DNA of 39,455 nucleotides from JAYPHU01 sp038127535 (lineage in GTDB: Bacteria; Pseudomonadota; Alphaproteobacteria; Rhodospirillales; UBA2165), in assembly GCA_038127535.1 (NCBI GenBank), contig JAYPHU010000031.1, positions 1 through 39,455 of the forward strand, written 5' to 3'. A program made the translations under genes and the position numbers. Positions 1 through 7,591 of the stretch are shown here, one piece after another. The number at the start of each line of letters is the position of its first letter. Position 1 is the first letter of the stretch. The notes beneath the pieces were generated by a model. The model ran no database searches. It had not been told where the DNA came from and worked only from the letters and a program-made list of their open reading frames with translations.

Positions 1-55
1 CGAACCCTCGTATTCAGCTTGGGAAGCTGATGTTCTACCATTGAACTACACCCGC
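1..55 (-). tRNA. tRNA-Gly (anticodon CCC), 3' end cut off by window edge
   Basis: Read on the minus strand, the sequence begins GCGGGTGTAGTTCAATGG and shows a D-arm followed by an anticodon stem TCAGC/GCTGA. That stem closes the seven-base loop TTCCCAA, so the anticodon is CCC and the tRNA decodes the glycine codon GGG. The T-arm begins with GGGTTCG at the window edge. The rest of the T-arm, the 3' half of the acceptor stem and CCA lie outside, so only about three quarters of the gene is present. Identity rests on the visible cloverleaf and anticodon. Confidence 0.9.
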
Positions 56-90
56 CGATGGTACTGCGCGGTTTTTGCAGCCGAGTTCTC

Positions 91-119
91 CCTATACTGT
101 ATCACCCGGACCCGTTCAA
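91..119 (-). promoter_or_regulatory. candidate sigma70-type promoter of the tRNA-Gly gene
   Basis: On the minus strand TTGAAC (119..114) is followed after 17 bases by TATAGG (96..91), each matching the -35 and -10 consensus at four of six positions. The tRNA 5' end lies 35 bases beyond the -10 element, which leaves room for a short pre-tRNA leader. This rests on sequence match and position only. Confidence 0.4.
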
Positions 120-226
120 TGCTGCACCACACGCCGATTTGAATTGGCAAAGGGCAGGTGCGTGTCCTAACAATTAGTCACAAGAAGCCGTAAAGCTTAC
201 TGGGAGACGAGAACGGACACGCTATC

Positions 227-960
227 ATGCCCGACGATCATTCTTATACCGCGCTGGACCAGGCCAAGTTCCGGGACCCGCTGACCACCGCCAAGGGCGA
301 GAGCCGGGCCAGCGTGGCGCTCACGCACCCGCACACGGTCTGGTTCAACACGGGCACGCTCTGCAATCTGACCTGCGTGAATTGCTACATCGAATCCAGC
401 CCTACCAATGACCGGCTGGCCTATATCACGGCGGCCGAGGTCGCGGCCTATCTGGATGAGATCGCTTCCGAAGACATGCCGGTAGAGGAAATCGACTTTA
501 CCAGCGGAGAGCCGTTCACGAACCCCGAGTTCATGGAAATGGTGGAATTGAGCCTGGCGCGCGGTTTCGAGGCGCTGATCCTGACCAACGCGATGAAGCC
601 CATGGCGCACAAAAAGGCGCAACTTCTGGCATTACAGGAAAAATATAATGACCGGCTGCACCTCCGTGTCTCCACTGATCATCACACGGTTGACGGCCAT
701 GAGGAGCTGCGGGGCCCCCGCAGTTGGGGCCCCAAGATCGACGGGCTGAAATGGCTGGCGGAAAACGGCTTTGATATCGCCGCCGCCGGCCGCACCCGCT
801 GGGATGAAGATGAGGCGGGGCGCGGGAAGCCTATGGCGATCTGTTCGCCCGCGAGGGGATCGCCATCGATGCCGATGACCTGATCGCATTGGTGCTGTTC
901 CCAGAAATGGATTAGTGCGTTGACGTACCTGCGATTACCACCGCTTGCTGGGATATCCTG
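227..960 (+). pseudogene. decayed radical SAM protein (frameshift, nonsense codon, lost C-terminus)
   Basis: The first ~200 codons read as a radical SAM enzyme. The [4Fe-4S] motif CNLTCVNC (CxxxCxxC) follows WFNTGTLCN, and a TSGEPF stretch matches the glycine-rich SAM-binding GGEP region. Near 818-840 the frame shifts. The family-like continuation (LFAREGIAIDADD, then LVLFPEMD, then VPAITTACWDILG) is in another frame and carries an in-frame TAG at 913..915. After that the radical SAM similarity stops abruptly and a metallophosphoesterase sequence continues in the same frame. The start ATG follows a purine-rich stretch, GGGAGACGAGAACGG. Two independent lesions plus the lost C-terminus make a functional product very unlikely; the original substrate is unknown. 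Confidence 0.8.
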
Positions 961-1554
961 GGCATCTCCAACTCCTATATCCTCTGCACTGGTGATCTGG
1001 TCGTCTATTGTGCCGATCCTCAATCGACGGTGGACCTGATCCGGGATGCCGGCATCGCGGTGGTCAAAGGCAATTGCGAAGCGTGCCTGGCCGAACGGCT
1101 GGACGAGTGCGGCTGTGGGTTCGAGGGCGGCACCGCGTGCGATCTTCTGTCCCAGCAATGGTACGCCTACACCGATACACATCTGACTGACGAGAGCCGG
1201 AATTGGATGGGGAGCCTGCCGGAGCTTATCGACATCACCATCGGCGACCGGCTCTGGCACAATTCGGGTGTGATCGGCATGCCGGCCAACGACGGCACGC
1301 CCCGGGTCTGGTATTTGGTCCTGACGCCAACCAAAGACGGCGTGTCGATCAGCCACCATGCACTCAACTACGACCATGCCGCCGCCGCCAGGATGCGGGC
1401 CGAGCCGTTGCCCGCGGACTATGCCCATTGTCTTGAAACGGGGCTCTGGCCCAGCCTGGATGTCTTGCCTGGTCAGGAGAAAGCCGCAACCGGCGGCGCC
1501 CTCCAAGAGCACGACGTCAGCTGGTCTGCATCGGCGCTGATGCCGGCCTCCTAA
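961..1554 (+). pseudogene. decayed calcineurin-like metallophosphoesterase, 5' and internal deletions
   Basis: From about 970 the frame reads YILCTGDLVVYCADPQ, then VVKGNCE, then HNSGVIGMPANDGT, the block order of YfcE-like calcineurin-type phosphoesterases (GD..., GN[H/C]E, and the C-terminal NPGVIGMPANDG-type block). The N-terminal D-x-H metal-binding motif is missing because the sequence is spliced directly onto the radical SAM remnant. A central segment of roughly 60 residues, which should carry the GH-type metal ligands, is missing between ITIGDRLW and HNSG. The downstream part is open to the TAA stop at 1554. Without most metal ligands this cannot be an active phosphoesterase. The size of the missing part is from memory of the family, not measured. 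Confidence 0.7.
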
Positions 1555-1660
1555 AACACGGAATCATCACAACCTCTCCTCGGCACGGCCACAATTGGCC
1601 GCGCGGCTGCCACGATTGCGCGGCATCTTCCTCGCCACTTGATGAGAGAGGAGTGCTGTT

Positions 1661-2578
1661 ATGTCTTTTCATAGTTTAAAATTATCGGCGCTGTCGATGG
1701 TGTCCGCGCTGACTTTATCCGCCTGCGGGGCGACCTTCGACTATGACGGCTTGAAGCAGGCCGAATTTGCCGGCGCCGGCTTTAACGTTGAGCTCAGCCG
1801 CGCCTACCGGGAACTCTCGGTATTCGAATCCGACGAAATGCACGACTGGACAGACGCCGCCTATTTCGGCGAGAAAGCGCTGAAGTCCGCTCGCGGGGAG
1901 CCGGTTGGTCCGGAGGTCCTTGCTCAATGGCGGTTGCCGGCACACATTGAGCCGACCATGACGTCGGAACGCCGCCGGCTGGTGGTGCTGTTGTCCAAGG
2001 AGGTCACCCGCCAAAGCCCAGCCGTCGCCGCCAAAGCCCAAGCCAGTTTTGACTGTTGGGTCGAGCAGCAGGAAGAAAATTGGCAATGGGATCATATCGC
2101 GCGCTGCCGGGAGGGATATTTCGCAGCTACCGCTCACTTGGAACGTCAGCTTGGGCGGATCGAGGCCCCCTTGGAGACGAAGCCGGTCGTGCCCGTGGTT
2201 CAGGCCGGGCGGTTGTTTGCTAAGCCGGCGCTGGGGAAGTCCTACAAACTGTTGTTCGATTTCGACAGCGCGGCGATCGATTCGGTCGACCGTTTAGCTT
2301 TGGAGGAAATCGGCGATATCTACCAATCCGGCGCGCCGGTGGTAATCACCATCGGCGGTCATGCGGACCGCGCCGGGCCCGAGCCCTATAACGCAAAACT
2401 GTCGGTACGCCGGGCGGAGGCTGTCCGGAAACTCTTGTTGGAGCAGGGGATTCCGATCCAGATGATCGTGTCGCGGGCGTTCGGCGAAAACGCGCCGGCG
2501 GTGAAAACCGGGAACGGCGTTCGGGAGCCGAAAAACCGCCGTGTTGAGATTACAATAGGGTCGGCAAAATCGTTTTAA
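1661..2578 (+). CDS. OmpA-family peptidoglycan-binding lipoprotein
   Basis: A 305-residue protein. It begins with a lipoprotein signal peptide ending in a lipobox (LSAC, Cys at about residue 22), so it should be lipidated and sorted to an envelope membrane. Residues ~30-170 are a poorly conserved, mostly helical region with two internal Cys. Residues ~190-305 form an OmpA C-terminal domain: LLFDFDSAAID, GHADRAGPEPYNAKLSVRRAEAVRKLL split over two conserved blocks, and NRRVEITIG. The N-x-x-LS-x-RA-x-x-V signature binds diaminopimelate in peptidoglycan. A clear ribosome site (GAGAGGAG) precedes ATG. It probably anchors the outer membrane to the wall. It is longer than Pal, so I do not call it pal, and no tol genes are nearby. 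Confidence 0.88.
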   Translation: MSFHSLKLSALSMVSALTLSACGATFDYDGLKQAEFAGAGFNVELSRAYRELSVFESDEMHDWTDAAYFGEKALKSARGEPVGPEVLAQWRLPAHIEPTMTSERRRLVVLLSKEVTRQSPAVAAKAQASFDCWVEQQEENWQWDHIARCREGYFAATAHLERQLGRIEAPLETKPVVPVVQAGRLFAKPALGKSYKLLFDFDSAAIDSVDRLALEEIGDIYQSGAPVVITIGGHADRAGPEPYNAKLSVRRAEAVRKLLLEQGIPIQMIVSRAFGENAPAVKTGNGVREPKNRRVEITIGSAKSF

Positions 2579-2617
2579 TCAGGGAAACTTCTTATTCGCG
2601 GGGACGAAAAAAGGTGC

Positions 2618-2633
2618 TAACGTTATAACGTTA
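2618..2633. promoter_or_regulatory. perfect 16-bp palindrome upstream of apaG
   Basis: TAACGTTATAACGTTA is a perfect inverted repeat made of two copies of TAACGTTA, which is itself palindromic. It lies between the OmpA-like gene (stop 2578) and apaG (ATG 2656), 22 bases before the start codon, in an AT-rich patch of a GC-rich region. The symmetry and position fit a dimeric repressor operator. No regulator is identified. Confidence 0.35.
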
Positions 2634-2655
2634 ATAGCTATACGAAGTAACCGCG

Positions 2656-3048
2656 ATGTACTCGGAAACCACCAAGGCAGTGACCATTTCGGTCGATCCC
2701 ATGTACCTGGATGAACAGTCCGATCCCGACGACGCCCACTATGTTTGGGCCTATCATGTACGGATCGAGAATAACGGCCAGGAGACCATTCAACTGGTGC
2801 GCCGCCATTGGCACATTACCGATTCCCATGGCCGGGTTCATGAGGTCCGGGGCGAAGGTGTGGTCGGCGAAAAACCAGTCCTGGAGCCGGGGGAAAGCTA
2901 TGAGTATACCAGCGGCACCCCGCTCTCGACCCCGTCGGGCTTTATGGTGGGGTCCTATCAGATGGTTGGCTCCGATGGTCAACAGTTCAACGTGTCCATC
3001 CCGGCCTTTTCCCTGGATTCGCCCCACGATATCAGCCTGGTAAACTAA
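2656..3048 (+). CDS. apaG: ApaG/CorD domain protein
   Basis: A 130-residue protein that is a full-length match to the ApaG (DUF525) family. It is a single immunoglobulin/fibronectin-like beta sandwich with the conserved blocks YVWAYHVRIEN, VRRHWHITD, GRVHEVRGEGVVGEKPVLEPGE and the C-terminal GSYQM and FSL. ApaG is associated with cobalt/magnesium homeostasis and diadenosine tetraphosphate phenotypes in enterobacteria, but its biochemical role is not settled. No rsmA, ksgA or apaH lies next to it here. The ATG at 2656 is the only sensible start; the upstream ribosome site is weak. Confidence 0.93.
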   Translation: MYSETTKAVTISVDPMYLDEQSDPDDAHYVWAYHVRIENNGQETIQLVRRHWHITDSHGRVHEVRGEGVVGEKPVLEPGESYEYTSGTPLSTPSGFMVGSYQMVGSDGQQFNVSIPAFSLDSPHDISLVN

Positions 3049-3086
3049 ATACCGCTCCTGCGCCGGTCATTATCTCTAACGGGAAT

Positions 3087-3206
3087 ATGGCGCACTTGAG
3101 GCTGGCGTATCCGGAAAAAATGGATATCCTAGGGCTATTCCACAAAGCGATTTCTGCCAAGAACAACAAGCAGATGACCGGCTATGCGCCGGTCTTCGTC
3201 TATTGA
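3087..3206 (+). CDS. possible 39-residue ORF between apaG and folE
   Basis: ATG 3087 to TGA 3204..3206 reads 39 residues ending QMTGYAPVFVY. A second possible start is ATG 3120, giving 28 residues and a somewhat better purine tract (CCGGAAAAA). The stop lies 12 bases before the folE start, so it would be translated just upstream of folE. I recognise no family. It could be a genuine small protein, the remnant of a longer one, or a chance frame. Confidence 0.25.
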   Translation: MAHLRLAYPEKMDILGLFHKAISAKNNKQMTGYAPVFVY

Positions 3207-3218
3207 AAGGAACGACCA

Positions 3219-3830
3219 GTGAGAGATGATAAACCCGAGCCCGGCACGGTACAGCGGCCCAGCCGGGAAGAGGCTGAGGAAGCGGTCCGGACGTTGCTCC
3301 GGTGGGCCGGGGACGACCCTGCGCGCCCCGGTCTTTTGGGAACCCCCGACCGTGTGGTCCGGGCCTACGAGGAATACTTCGCCGGCTATACCGAAGACCC
3401 GTACAAGCTTTTGGGCCGGACCTTCGACGAAACAGAAGGCTATGACGAAATGGTGGTGTTGAAGGACATTCCCTTCGCGTCTCATTGCGAGCACCATATC
3501 GCGCCGATCATCGGCAAGGCCCATGTGGCCTATCTGCCGAAGAACAAAGTTGTCGGTATCTCGAAGCTGGCCCGACTGGTGGAGGTTTACGGCAAGCGTC
3601 TGCAAATTCAGGAAAAAATGACCGCGCAGATCGCCAATACGCTCAATGAGGTGATGGAGCCGGAAGGCGTCGCCGTGGTGATCGAGGCTGCTCATGAATG
3701 CATGACCACCCGCGGCATCGATAAGCCGGGGGTCAATATGGTGACTAGCCGGATGCTGGGCGCATTCCGCGATGATGCGACCACCCGGCGGGAGTTTCTG
3801 TCGATGATCGCCAATCCTGGCGGCTCGTAA
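3219..3830 (+). CDS. folE: GTP cyclohydrolase I
   Basis: A 203-residue protein that converts GTP to 7,8-dihydroneopterin triphosphate, the first step toward tetrahydrofolate or preQ0-type deazaguanines. Family hallmarks are DDPARPGLLGTPDRVVRAYEE near residues 32-52, SHCEHHIAPIIGKAHVAYLP and ECMTTRG. The zinc ligands Cys90, His93 and Cys161 are all present, as is His92 of the HCEHH motif. C-terminal RREFLSMI is typical. The start is GTG 3219, with the ribosome site AAAGGA eight bases upstream. The only adjacent genes are apaG, a possible small ORF and trkH, so there is no local folate operon. Confidence 0.97.
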   Translation: MRDDKPEPGTVQRPSREEAEEAVRTLLRWAGDDPARPGLLGTPDRVVRAYEEYFAGYTEDPYKLLGRTFDETEGYDEMVVLKDIPFASHCEHHIAPIIGKAHVAYLPKNKVVGISKLARLVEVYGKRLQIQEKMTAQIANTLNEVMEPEGVAVVIEAAHECMTTRGIDKPGVNMVTSRMLGAFRDDATTRREFLSMIANPGGS

Positions 3831-3883
3831 GCTCGACACTTGGAAGGACCGGGGAGAAACCCTCTCCGGCATGGTTGTAGACC

Positions 3884-5332
3884 ATGATGGATTTCCGACC
3901 TATTTTTCTGATTCTCGGCTATCTGCTGACGATCCTGGCGGTCGTCATGATTATCCCAGCGTTGGTCGACCTCGTCGCCGGCAATCACGATTGGCAGGTG
4001 TTTGCGGTCTCCAGCGGGCTAACCCTATTCATCGGTGTTTCCCTGGCGTTGACCAGTCGGTCGGGCAAAGCGCGCCTCTCTGTGCGTCAGGCCTTCATCA
4101 TGACCACGCTGTCCTGGCTGGTGCTGACCATCTTCGCGTCTCTGCCCTTCGCCTTTTCCGTTTTGGATATGAGCGTAACCGACGCCTTCTTCGAGGCCAT
4201 GTCGGGTATCACCACGACCGGCGCCACGGTGCTCACCGATCTTCAGAATGTGCCGCCGGGTATTCTGTTGTGGCGTGCGCTGCTGCAGTGGCTGGGGGGT
4301 ATTGGTATCATCGTCATGGCCCTGGCCATCCTGCCGGTGCTGCGGGTTGGCGGCATGCAGCTGTTCCGGATGGAATCTTCCGATCCCTCGGAGAAAGCCA
4401 TGCCCCGGGCGGCCCAGGTGGCGGCGACCATCGGCATTATTTATCTGGTGCTGACGCTTGTGTGCAGCGGCGCGCTGTATTTCGCCGGGATGAGCGGATT
4501 TGACGCGGTGGGGCATGCGATGACGACCATCGCTACCGGCGGCTTTTCGACCTATGACGACTCCATCGGCCACTTTGATAGTGCTGGCATCGATTTGATT
4601 GTGACCATCGGCATGTTCGTCGGCAGCCTGCCGTTCCTGCTGTACCTCTCCATGGTCCAGGGCAACCTGACGGCCCTGGTAAAGGACAGCCAAGTGCAAT
4701 GGTTTGTGACCGCTTTGTTTGTCATTGTCGCCCTGATGGCGGGGTGGCTGTGGCTCAATAACGGTGAAGAACCATTGCAGGCGTTGCGTTACGCGTCATT
4801 TAACGTCATGTCGATTATTACCGGCACAGGATACGCGACGGCCGGCTTCGACACCTGGGGCAGCTTCGCCGTGCCCGTGTTCTTTTTCATCATGTTTATC
4901 GGAGGCTGCGCCGGGTCGACCACCTGCGGGATTAAGATTTTCCGCTTCCAGGTCCTGTACGCGGCGGCCCGGACCCAGTTCCAGAACTTGGCCCAGCCCC
5001 ACGGCGTGTTCATTCCCTATTACAACCGCCGGCCGATCTCCGACGATGTTATCAATTCGGTGCTGAGTTTCTTCTTTGTGTTCGGCATGACCTTCGCCCT
5101 GTTGGCGGTCGGTCTGTCCCTCTTGGGCCTCGACTTTCTCACCAGTATTTCCGGCGCGGCCTCGGCCATCGCCAATGTGGGACCGGGTCTGGGCCCGGTG
5201 ATCGGCCCGGAAGGTACCTACCAAAGCCTGCCGAACGCCGCCAAGTGGCTGCTGGCCGCCGGCATGCTGCTAGGACGGCTGGAACTGTTCACGGTGATGG
5301 TGCTGTTTACCCGCGCCTTCTGGCGGGCTTAA
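3884..5332 (+). CDS. trkH: TrkH-type potassium uptake membrane subunit
   Basis: A 482-residue inner-membrane protein with about ten hydrophobic segments. It has the four re-entrant pore-loop signatures of the Trk/Ktr/HKT superfamily: GITTTGATV, ATGGFSTYD, GTGYATAGFD and ANVGPGLGPV, each with the filter glycine. The LGGIGIIVMALAILP block after the first loop is diagnostic of TrkH. It forms the K+-conducting dimer and works with the cytosolic NAD/ATP-binding TrkA, which is not in this window. There are two adjacent ATG codons (3884 and 3887). The 53-base gap after folE contains an imperfect GGGGAG/CTCTCC hairpin. It is followed by argE after only 12 bases, so the two may be co-transcribed. Confidence 0.95.
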   Translation: MMDFRPIFLILGYLLTILAVVMIIPALVDLVAGNHDWQVFAVSSGLTLFIGVSLALTSRSGKARLSVRQAFIMTTLSWLVLTIFASLPFAFSVLDMSVTDAFFEAMSGITTTGATVLTDLQNVPPGILLWRALLQWLGGIGIIVMALAILPVLRVGGMQLFRMESSDPSEKAMPRAAQVAATIGIIYLVLTLVCSGALYFAGMSGFDAVGHAMTTIATGGFSTYDDSIGHFDSAGIDLIVTIGMFVGSLPFLLYLSMVQGNLTALVKDSQVQWFVTALFVIVALMAGWLWLNNGEEPLQALRYASFNVMSIITGTGYATAGFDTWGSFAVPVFFFIMFIGGCAGSTTCGIKIFRFQVLYAAARTQFQNLAQPHGVFIPYYNRRPISDDVINSVLSFFFVFGMTFALLAVGLSLLGLDFLTSISGAASAIANVGPGLGPVIGPEGTYQSLPNAAKWLLAAGMLLGRLELFTVMVLFTRAFWRA

Positions 5333-5344
5333 AGCGAGGCGGGG

Positions 5345-6505
5345 ATGGGCGAGACTTACTCACCCCGCGATATGCTGGCCCGGCTGATTTCCTTCGATAC
5401 GGTCTCCGCTCATTCAAATAAGCCGATGATCGACTTCATGGCGGACTATCTTGCCGGGCACGGGATCGCCACCAACATCGCCGCCAACGAAGAGGGCACC
5501 AAGGCCGACATCATCGCCACCATCGGCCCGATGGAGGCCGGCGGCATAGTTTTCTCAGGCCACACCGATGTGGTGCCGGTTGAGGGTCAGGCCTGGACCC
5601 ATGATCCGTTCGACATGGTAGAGCGGGACGGCAAACTGTTCGGCCGTGGGACCTGCGACATGAAAGGCTTCCTCGGCGTCTGCCTGGCGCTGGTCCCGGA
5701 GATGCAGGCCCTGGACTTGAAACGCCCCCTCCATCTGGTGTTCAGCTATGACGAGGAGGTGGGCTGTTTGGGCGCGCCGGCGCTGATCGCCCGCATGGTC
5801 CGCGACATACCGATGCCCCAGGCCGCCATCATCGGCGAGCCGACGGGCATGAAACTGGTCAACGCCAACAAGGGCGTCGCTATTTTCCGGACCACCGTCA
5901 CCGGCAAACCGGCCCATTCATCCCAGACCCACGCCGGGGTCAACGCCATCCAGGTGGCGGCCCGGTGCATCACTTTCCTGGAGTGCCAGGCCGCCCGTTT
6001 CGCCGAAGACGGCCATACGGATGACCGGTTCATGCCGCCTCACGCGACCATCTGCGTCGGCACCATCGAAGGCGGCACGGCGCTTAATATTATCGCCGGC
6101 GAGTGTTCTTTTGTCTGGGACTGCCGGAGCCTGTTGACCGGCGATGCCGAGACCGCAATGTCGGCGCTGGTGCGCTATTGCGAGGAGGATCTGATCCCCG
6201 CCATGCAGGACATCGCGCCGGAGGCTGATATTGTCACCGAAAAGCAAATTTCCGCGCCGCCGCTGATGGCCAGCGACGACAATCCGGCGGAGGCTTTGGT
6301 TCGCCAGCTCACCGGGCAGAACGACGCCGGCGTGGTGGCATTCGCGACCGAGGCCGGGCTGTTTCAGGACTCCGGCGTGCCGTCGGTTATTTGCGGGCCC
6401 GGCAGCATTGATCAGGCGCACCAGCCCGATGAGTTTCTGGCTGTCAGTCAGTTAGACGAGTGTACGGACTTTGTCCGCAAAATCGCCTACTGGGCGGCGG
6501 GGTAG
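5345..6505 (+). CDS. argE: acetylornithine deacetylase
   Basis: A 386-residue M20-family metallohydrolase that removes acetate from N-acetylornithine to give ornithine. The metal-binding blocks are present: SGHTDVVP (His73, catalytic Asp75), GRGTCDMKGF (Asp105), YDEEVGCLG (catalytic/metal Glu137-138), IGEPT and the C-terminal GPGSIDQAHQPDEF. The QAHQPDE ending and overall length favour ArgE over succinyl-diaminopimelate desuccinylase. A good ribosome site (GAGGCGGGG) precedes ATG. Its product feeds ArgF, encoded convergently at 8.5-9.4 kb. Many alphaproteobacteria use ArgJ instead; argJ is not visible in the window. Confidence 0.93.
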   Translation: MGETYSPRDMLARLISFDTVSAHSNKPMIDFMADYLAGHGIATNIAANEEGTKADIIATIGPMEAGGIVFSGHTDVVPVEGQAWTHDPFDMVERDGKLFGRGTCDMKGFLGVCLALVPEMQALDLKRPLHLVFSYDEEVGCLGAPALIARMVRDIPMPQAAIIGEPTGMKLVNANKGVAIFRTTVTGKPAHSSQTHAGVNAIQVAARCITFLECQAARFAEDGHTDDRFMPPHATICVGTIEGGTALNIIAGECSFVWDCRSLLTGDAETAMSALVRYCEEDLIPAMQDIAPEADIVTEKQISAPPLMASDDNPAEALVRQLTGQNDAGVVAFATEAGLFQDSGVPSVICGPGSIDQAHQPDEFLAVSQLDECTDFVRKIAYWAAG

Positions 6506-6528
6506 GTTTCTCTCCCTCCATTCCCTAG

Positions 6529-6556
6529 CAGGTCGGGGATGACACAGTGAGAGGTG
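6529..6556. repeat. half copy of dispersed repeat family B
   Basis: AGGTCGGGGATGACACAG with the following TGAGAG matches the right arm and tail of the hairpin repeat at 14827..14873 (AGGTCGGGGATGGCGCAG, then TTAGAG). The left arm of the hairpin is missing here. The rest of the 131-base gap between argE and the next gene holds only a GGGGTGACCCC mini-hairpin at about 6559..6569. Confidence 0.55.
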
Positions 6557-6636
6557 GGGGGTGACCCCTCAAATATCTTTTGATCCGCTTCGGGCGGCGT
6601 ACTACCCTCCGGTAACGCGAGAACGGGGAAGAAATC

Positions 6637-6948
6637 ATGATCGGAGAGCTCGTGAAATATCCTGCGCCCAAGGGCTGGGACCGTGAAAAAGTCGTCGAGG
6701 ACGCCTGGTCCGTCGTGCCCAAGTGGCAGGCGCAGGAACAGCTGGTCCGCAAGCACTTCATGTGGAGCGAAGACGGTGAATGGCTGAGTGGGTTTTACCT
6801 GTGGCACAGCCGGAAGGCGGCCGAGGCGGCCCACAATGACGATTGGAAAGCGGCGGTGAAGGAACGCACCGGCAAACTGCCGGAGATCAGTTACTTCGAC
6901 GCGTTTCTGATTTTGGATAACGAGAGCGGCGAAGCCAATTTGGTCTAA
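6637..6948 (+). CDS. small YdhR-like putative monooxygenase (dimeric alpha/beta barrel)
   Basis: A 103-residue protein with the pattern of small ferredoxin-like barrel proteins: an N-terminal strand (MIGELVKYPAPK), a helix, RKHFMWSEDGEWLSGFYLWHSRKAAEAAH across the middle, and a terminal ISYFDAFLIL strand. The 'xGxYLWxSRExAExxH' centre resembles YdhR-type proteins, often annotated as monooxygenases, whose function is not established. No metal or flavin site is needed in this fold. The ATG lies 8 bases after a GGGGAAGAA tract. It faces the minus-strand lipoprotein gene, with 6 bases between stop codons. Confidence 0.6.
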   Translation: MIGELVKYPAPKGWDREKVVEDAWSVVPKWQAQEQLVRKHFMWSEDGEWLSGFYLWHSRKAAEAAHNDDWKAAVKERTGKLPEISYFDAFLILDNESGEANLV

Positions 6949-6954
6949 GCCGGA

Positions 6955-7539
6955 TTAACGGAGATGGGCGTACATATGGGTCCGGACGCTTTTTTCCATC
7001 TCCGTATTAAACCGTTCCATCAGTTTTTCGACGATCTCGAACCAAATTTGTTTGCGTTCGGCCAAGGTCGCATCCTCCCGTATCGTCCGGGTCCAATCCG
7101 AGCCGGCGATCACAATGGCGCGGCGGACGAGTTGCGCATCGAAGATTTCCAAACTGGCTTCGGCGGTGGCGTCGTACTTCTCTGAAATTTCTTTCTTGAA
7201 CAGCCCGGTGAGATTCTCATCGGTCTTTAACTTGGTTTCGACCGCATAGGCCTTCAGGATGGTGAACTTGGCCGTGCCCGCTCCGCCGGCGCTTTGCAGC
7301 CGGTCCTCCGCCCAGCGGATCAGCGCCTGGACCGGCGGCACCGGGAAGCGGTGCGCCACATGAGGCGCTTGAACGCTTTGCGCCGAATTGTTCACGATCT
7401 GAATATCGGTGACACTTAGATTGATCTTGGGCAAATGCCCGAAGGTCAGTTGCGGCTGCTCGGGTTCGGCGGGCGTTTGGCAACCGGCGAGGGTCACTGC
7501 GGCTATCAGCATCAGAGCTGTGAAATGGGTGCGAGTCAT
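6955..7539 (-). CDS. predicted lipoprotein of unknown function
   Basis: A 194-residue protein starting MTRTHFTALMLIAAVTLAGCQTP, a clear lipoprotein signal with lipobox LAGC. The upstream in-frame extension is ignored because the signal peptide begins at ATG 7539. The mature part contains KINLSVTDIQIVNNS, RWAEDRLQSAGGAGTAKFTILKAYAVET and LVRRAIVIAGSDWTRTIREDATLAERKQIWFEIVEKLMERFNTEME split over several blocks. This arrangement is seen in alphaproteobacterial outer-membrane lipoproteins that carry no named function. It lies downstream of hslO in the same direction, 52 bases after its stop, so it may be the last gene of that unit. Confidence 0.75.
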   Translation of the reverse strand: MTRTHFTALMLIAAVTLAGCQTPAEPEQPQLTFGHLPKINLSVTDIQIVNNSAQSVQAPHVAHRFPVPPVQALIRWAEDRLQSAGGAGTAKFTILKAYAVETKLKTDENLTGLFKKEISEKYDATAEASLEIFDAQLVRRAIVIAGSDWTRTIREDATLAERKQIWFEIVEKLMERFNTEMEKSVRTHMYAHLR

Positions 7540-7591
7540 GGTGGCATGGTGGCATGGGCCGGTGTGCGGTTCAAGATGAGGAATACCGGTT

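Noticed and set aside
1..226. Integration (att) site at the tRNA-Gly gene.
   Set aside because: The 3' end of the tRNA is outside the window and no integrase or direct repeat of the tRNA end is visible.
227..1554. A novel natural fusion of radical SAM and phosphoesterase domains.
   Set aside because: A frameshift, an in-frame stop and missing metal motifs show decay rather than a working fusion.
2634..2655. GCTATACGAAGT upstream of apaG matches 12 bases of one loxP arm.
   Set aside because: The opposite arm and spacer of loxP are absent, and no phage P1-like sequence is nearby; chance match.
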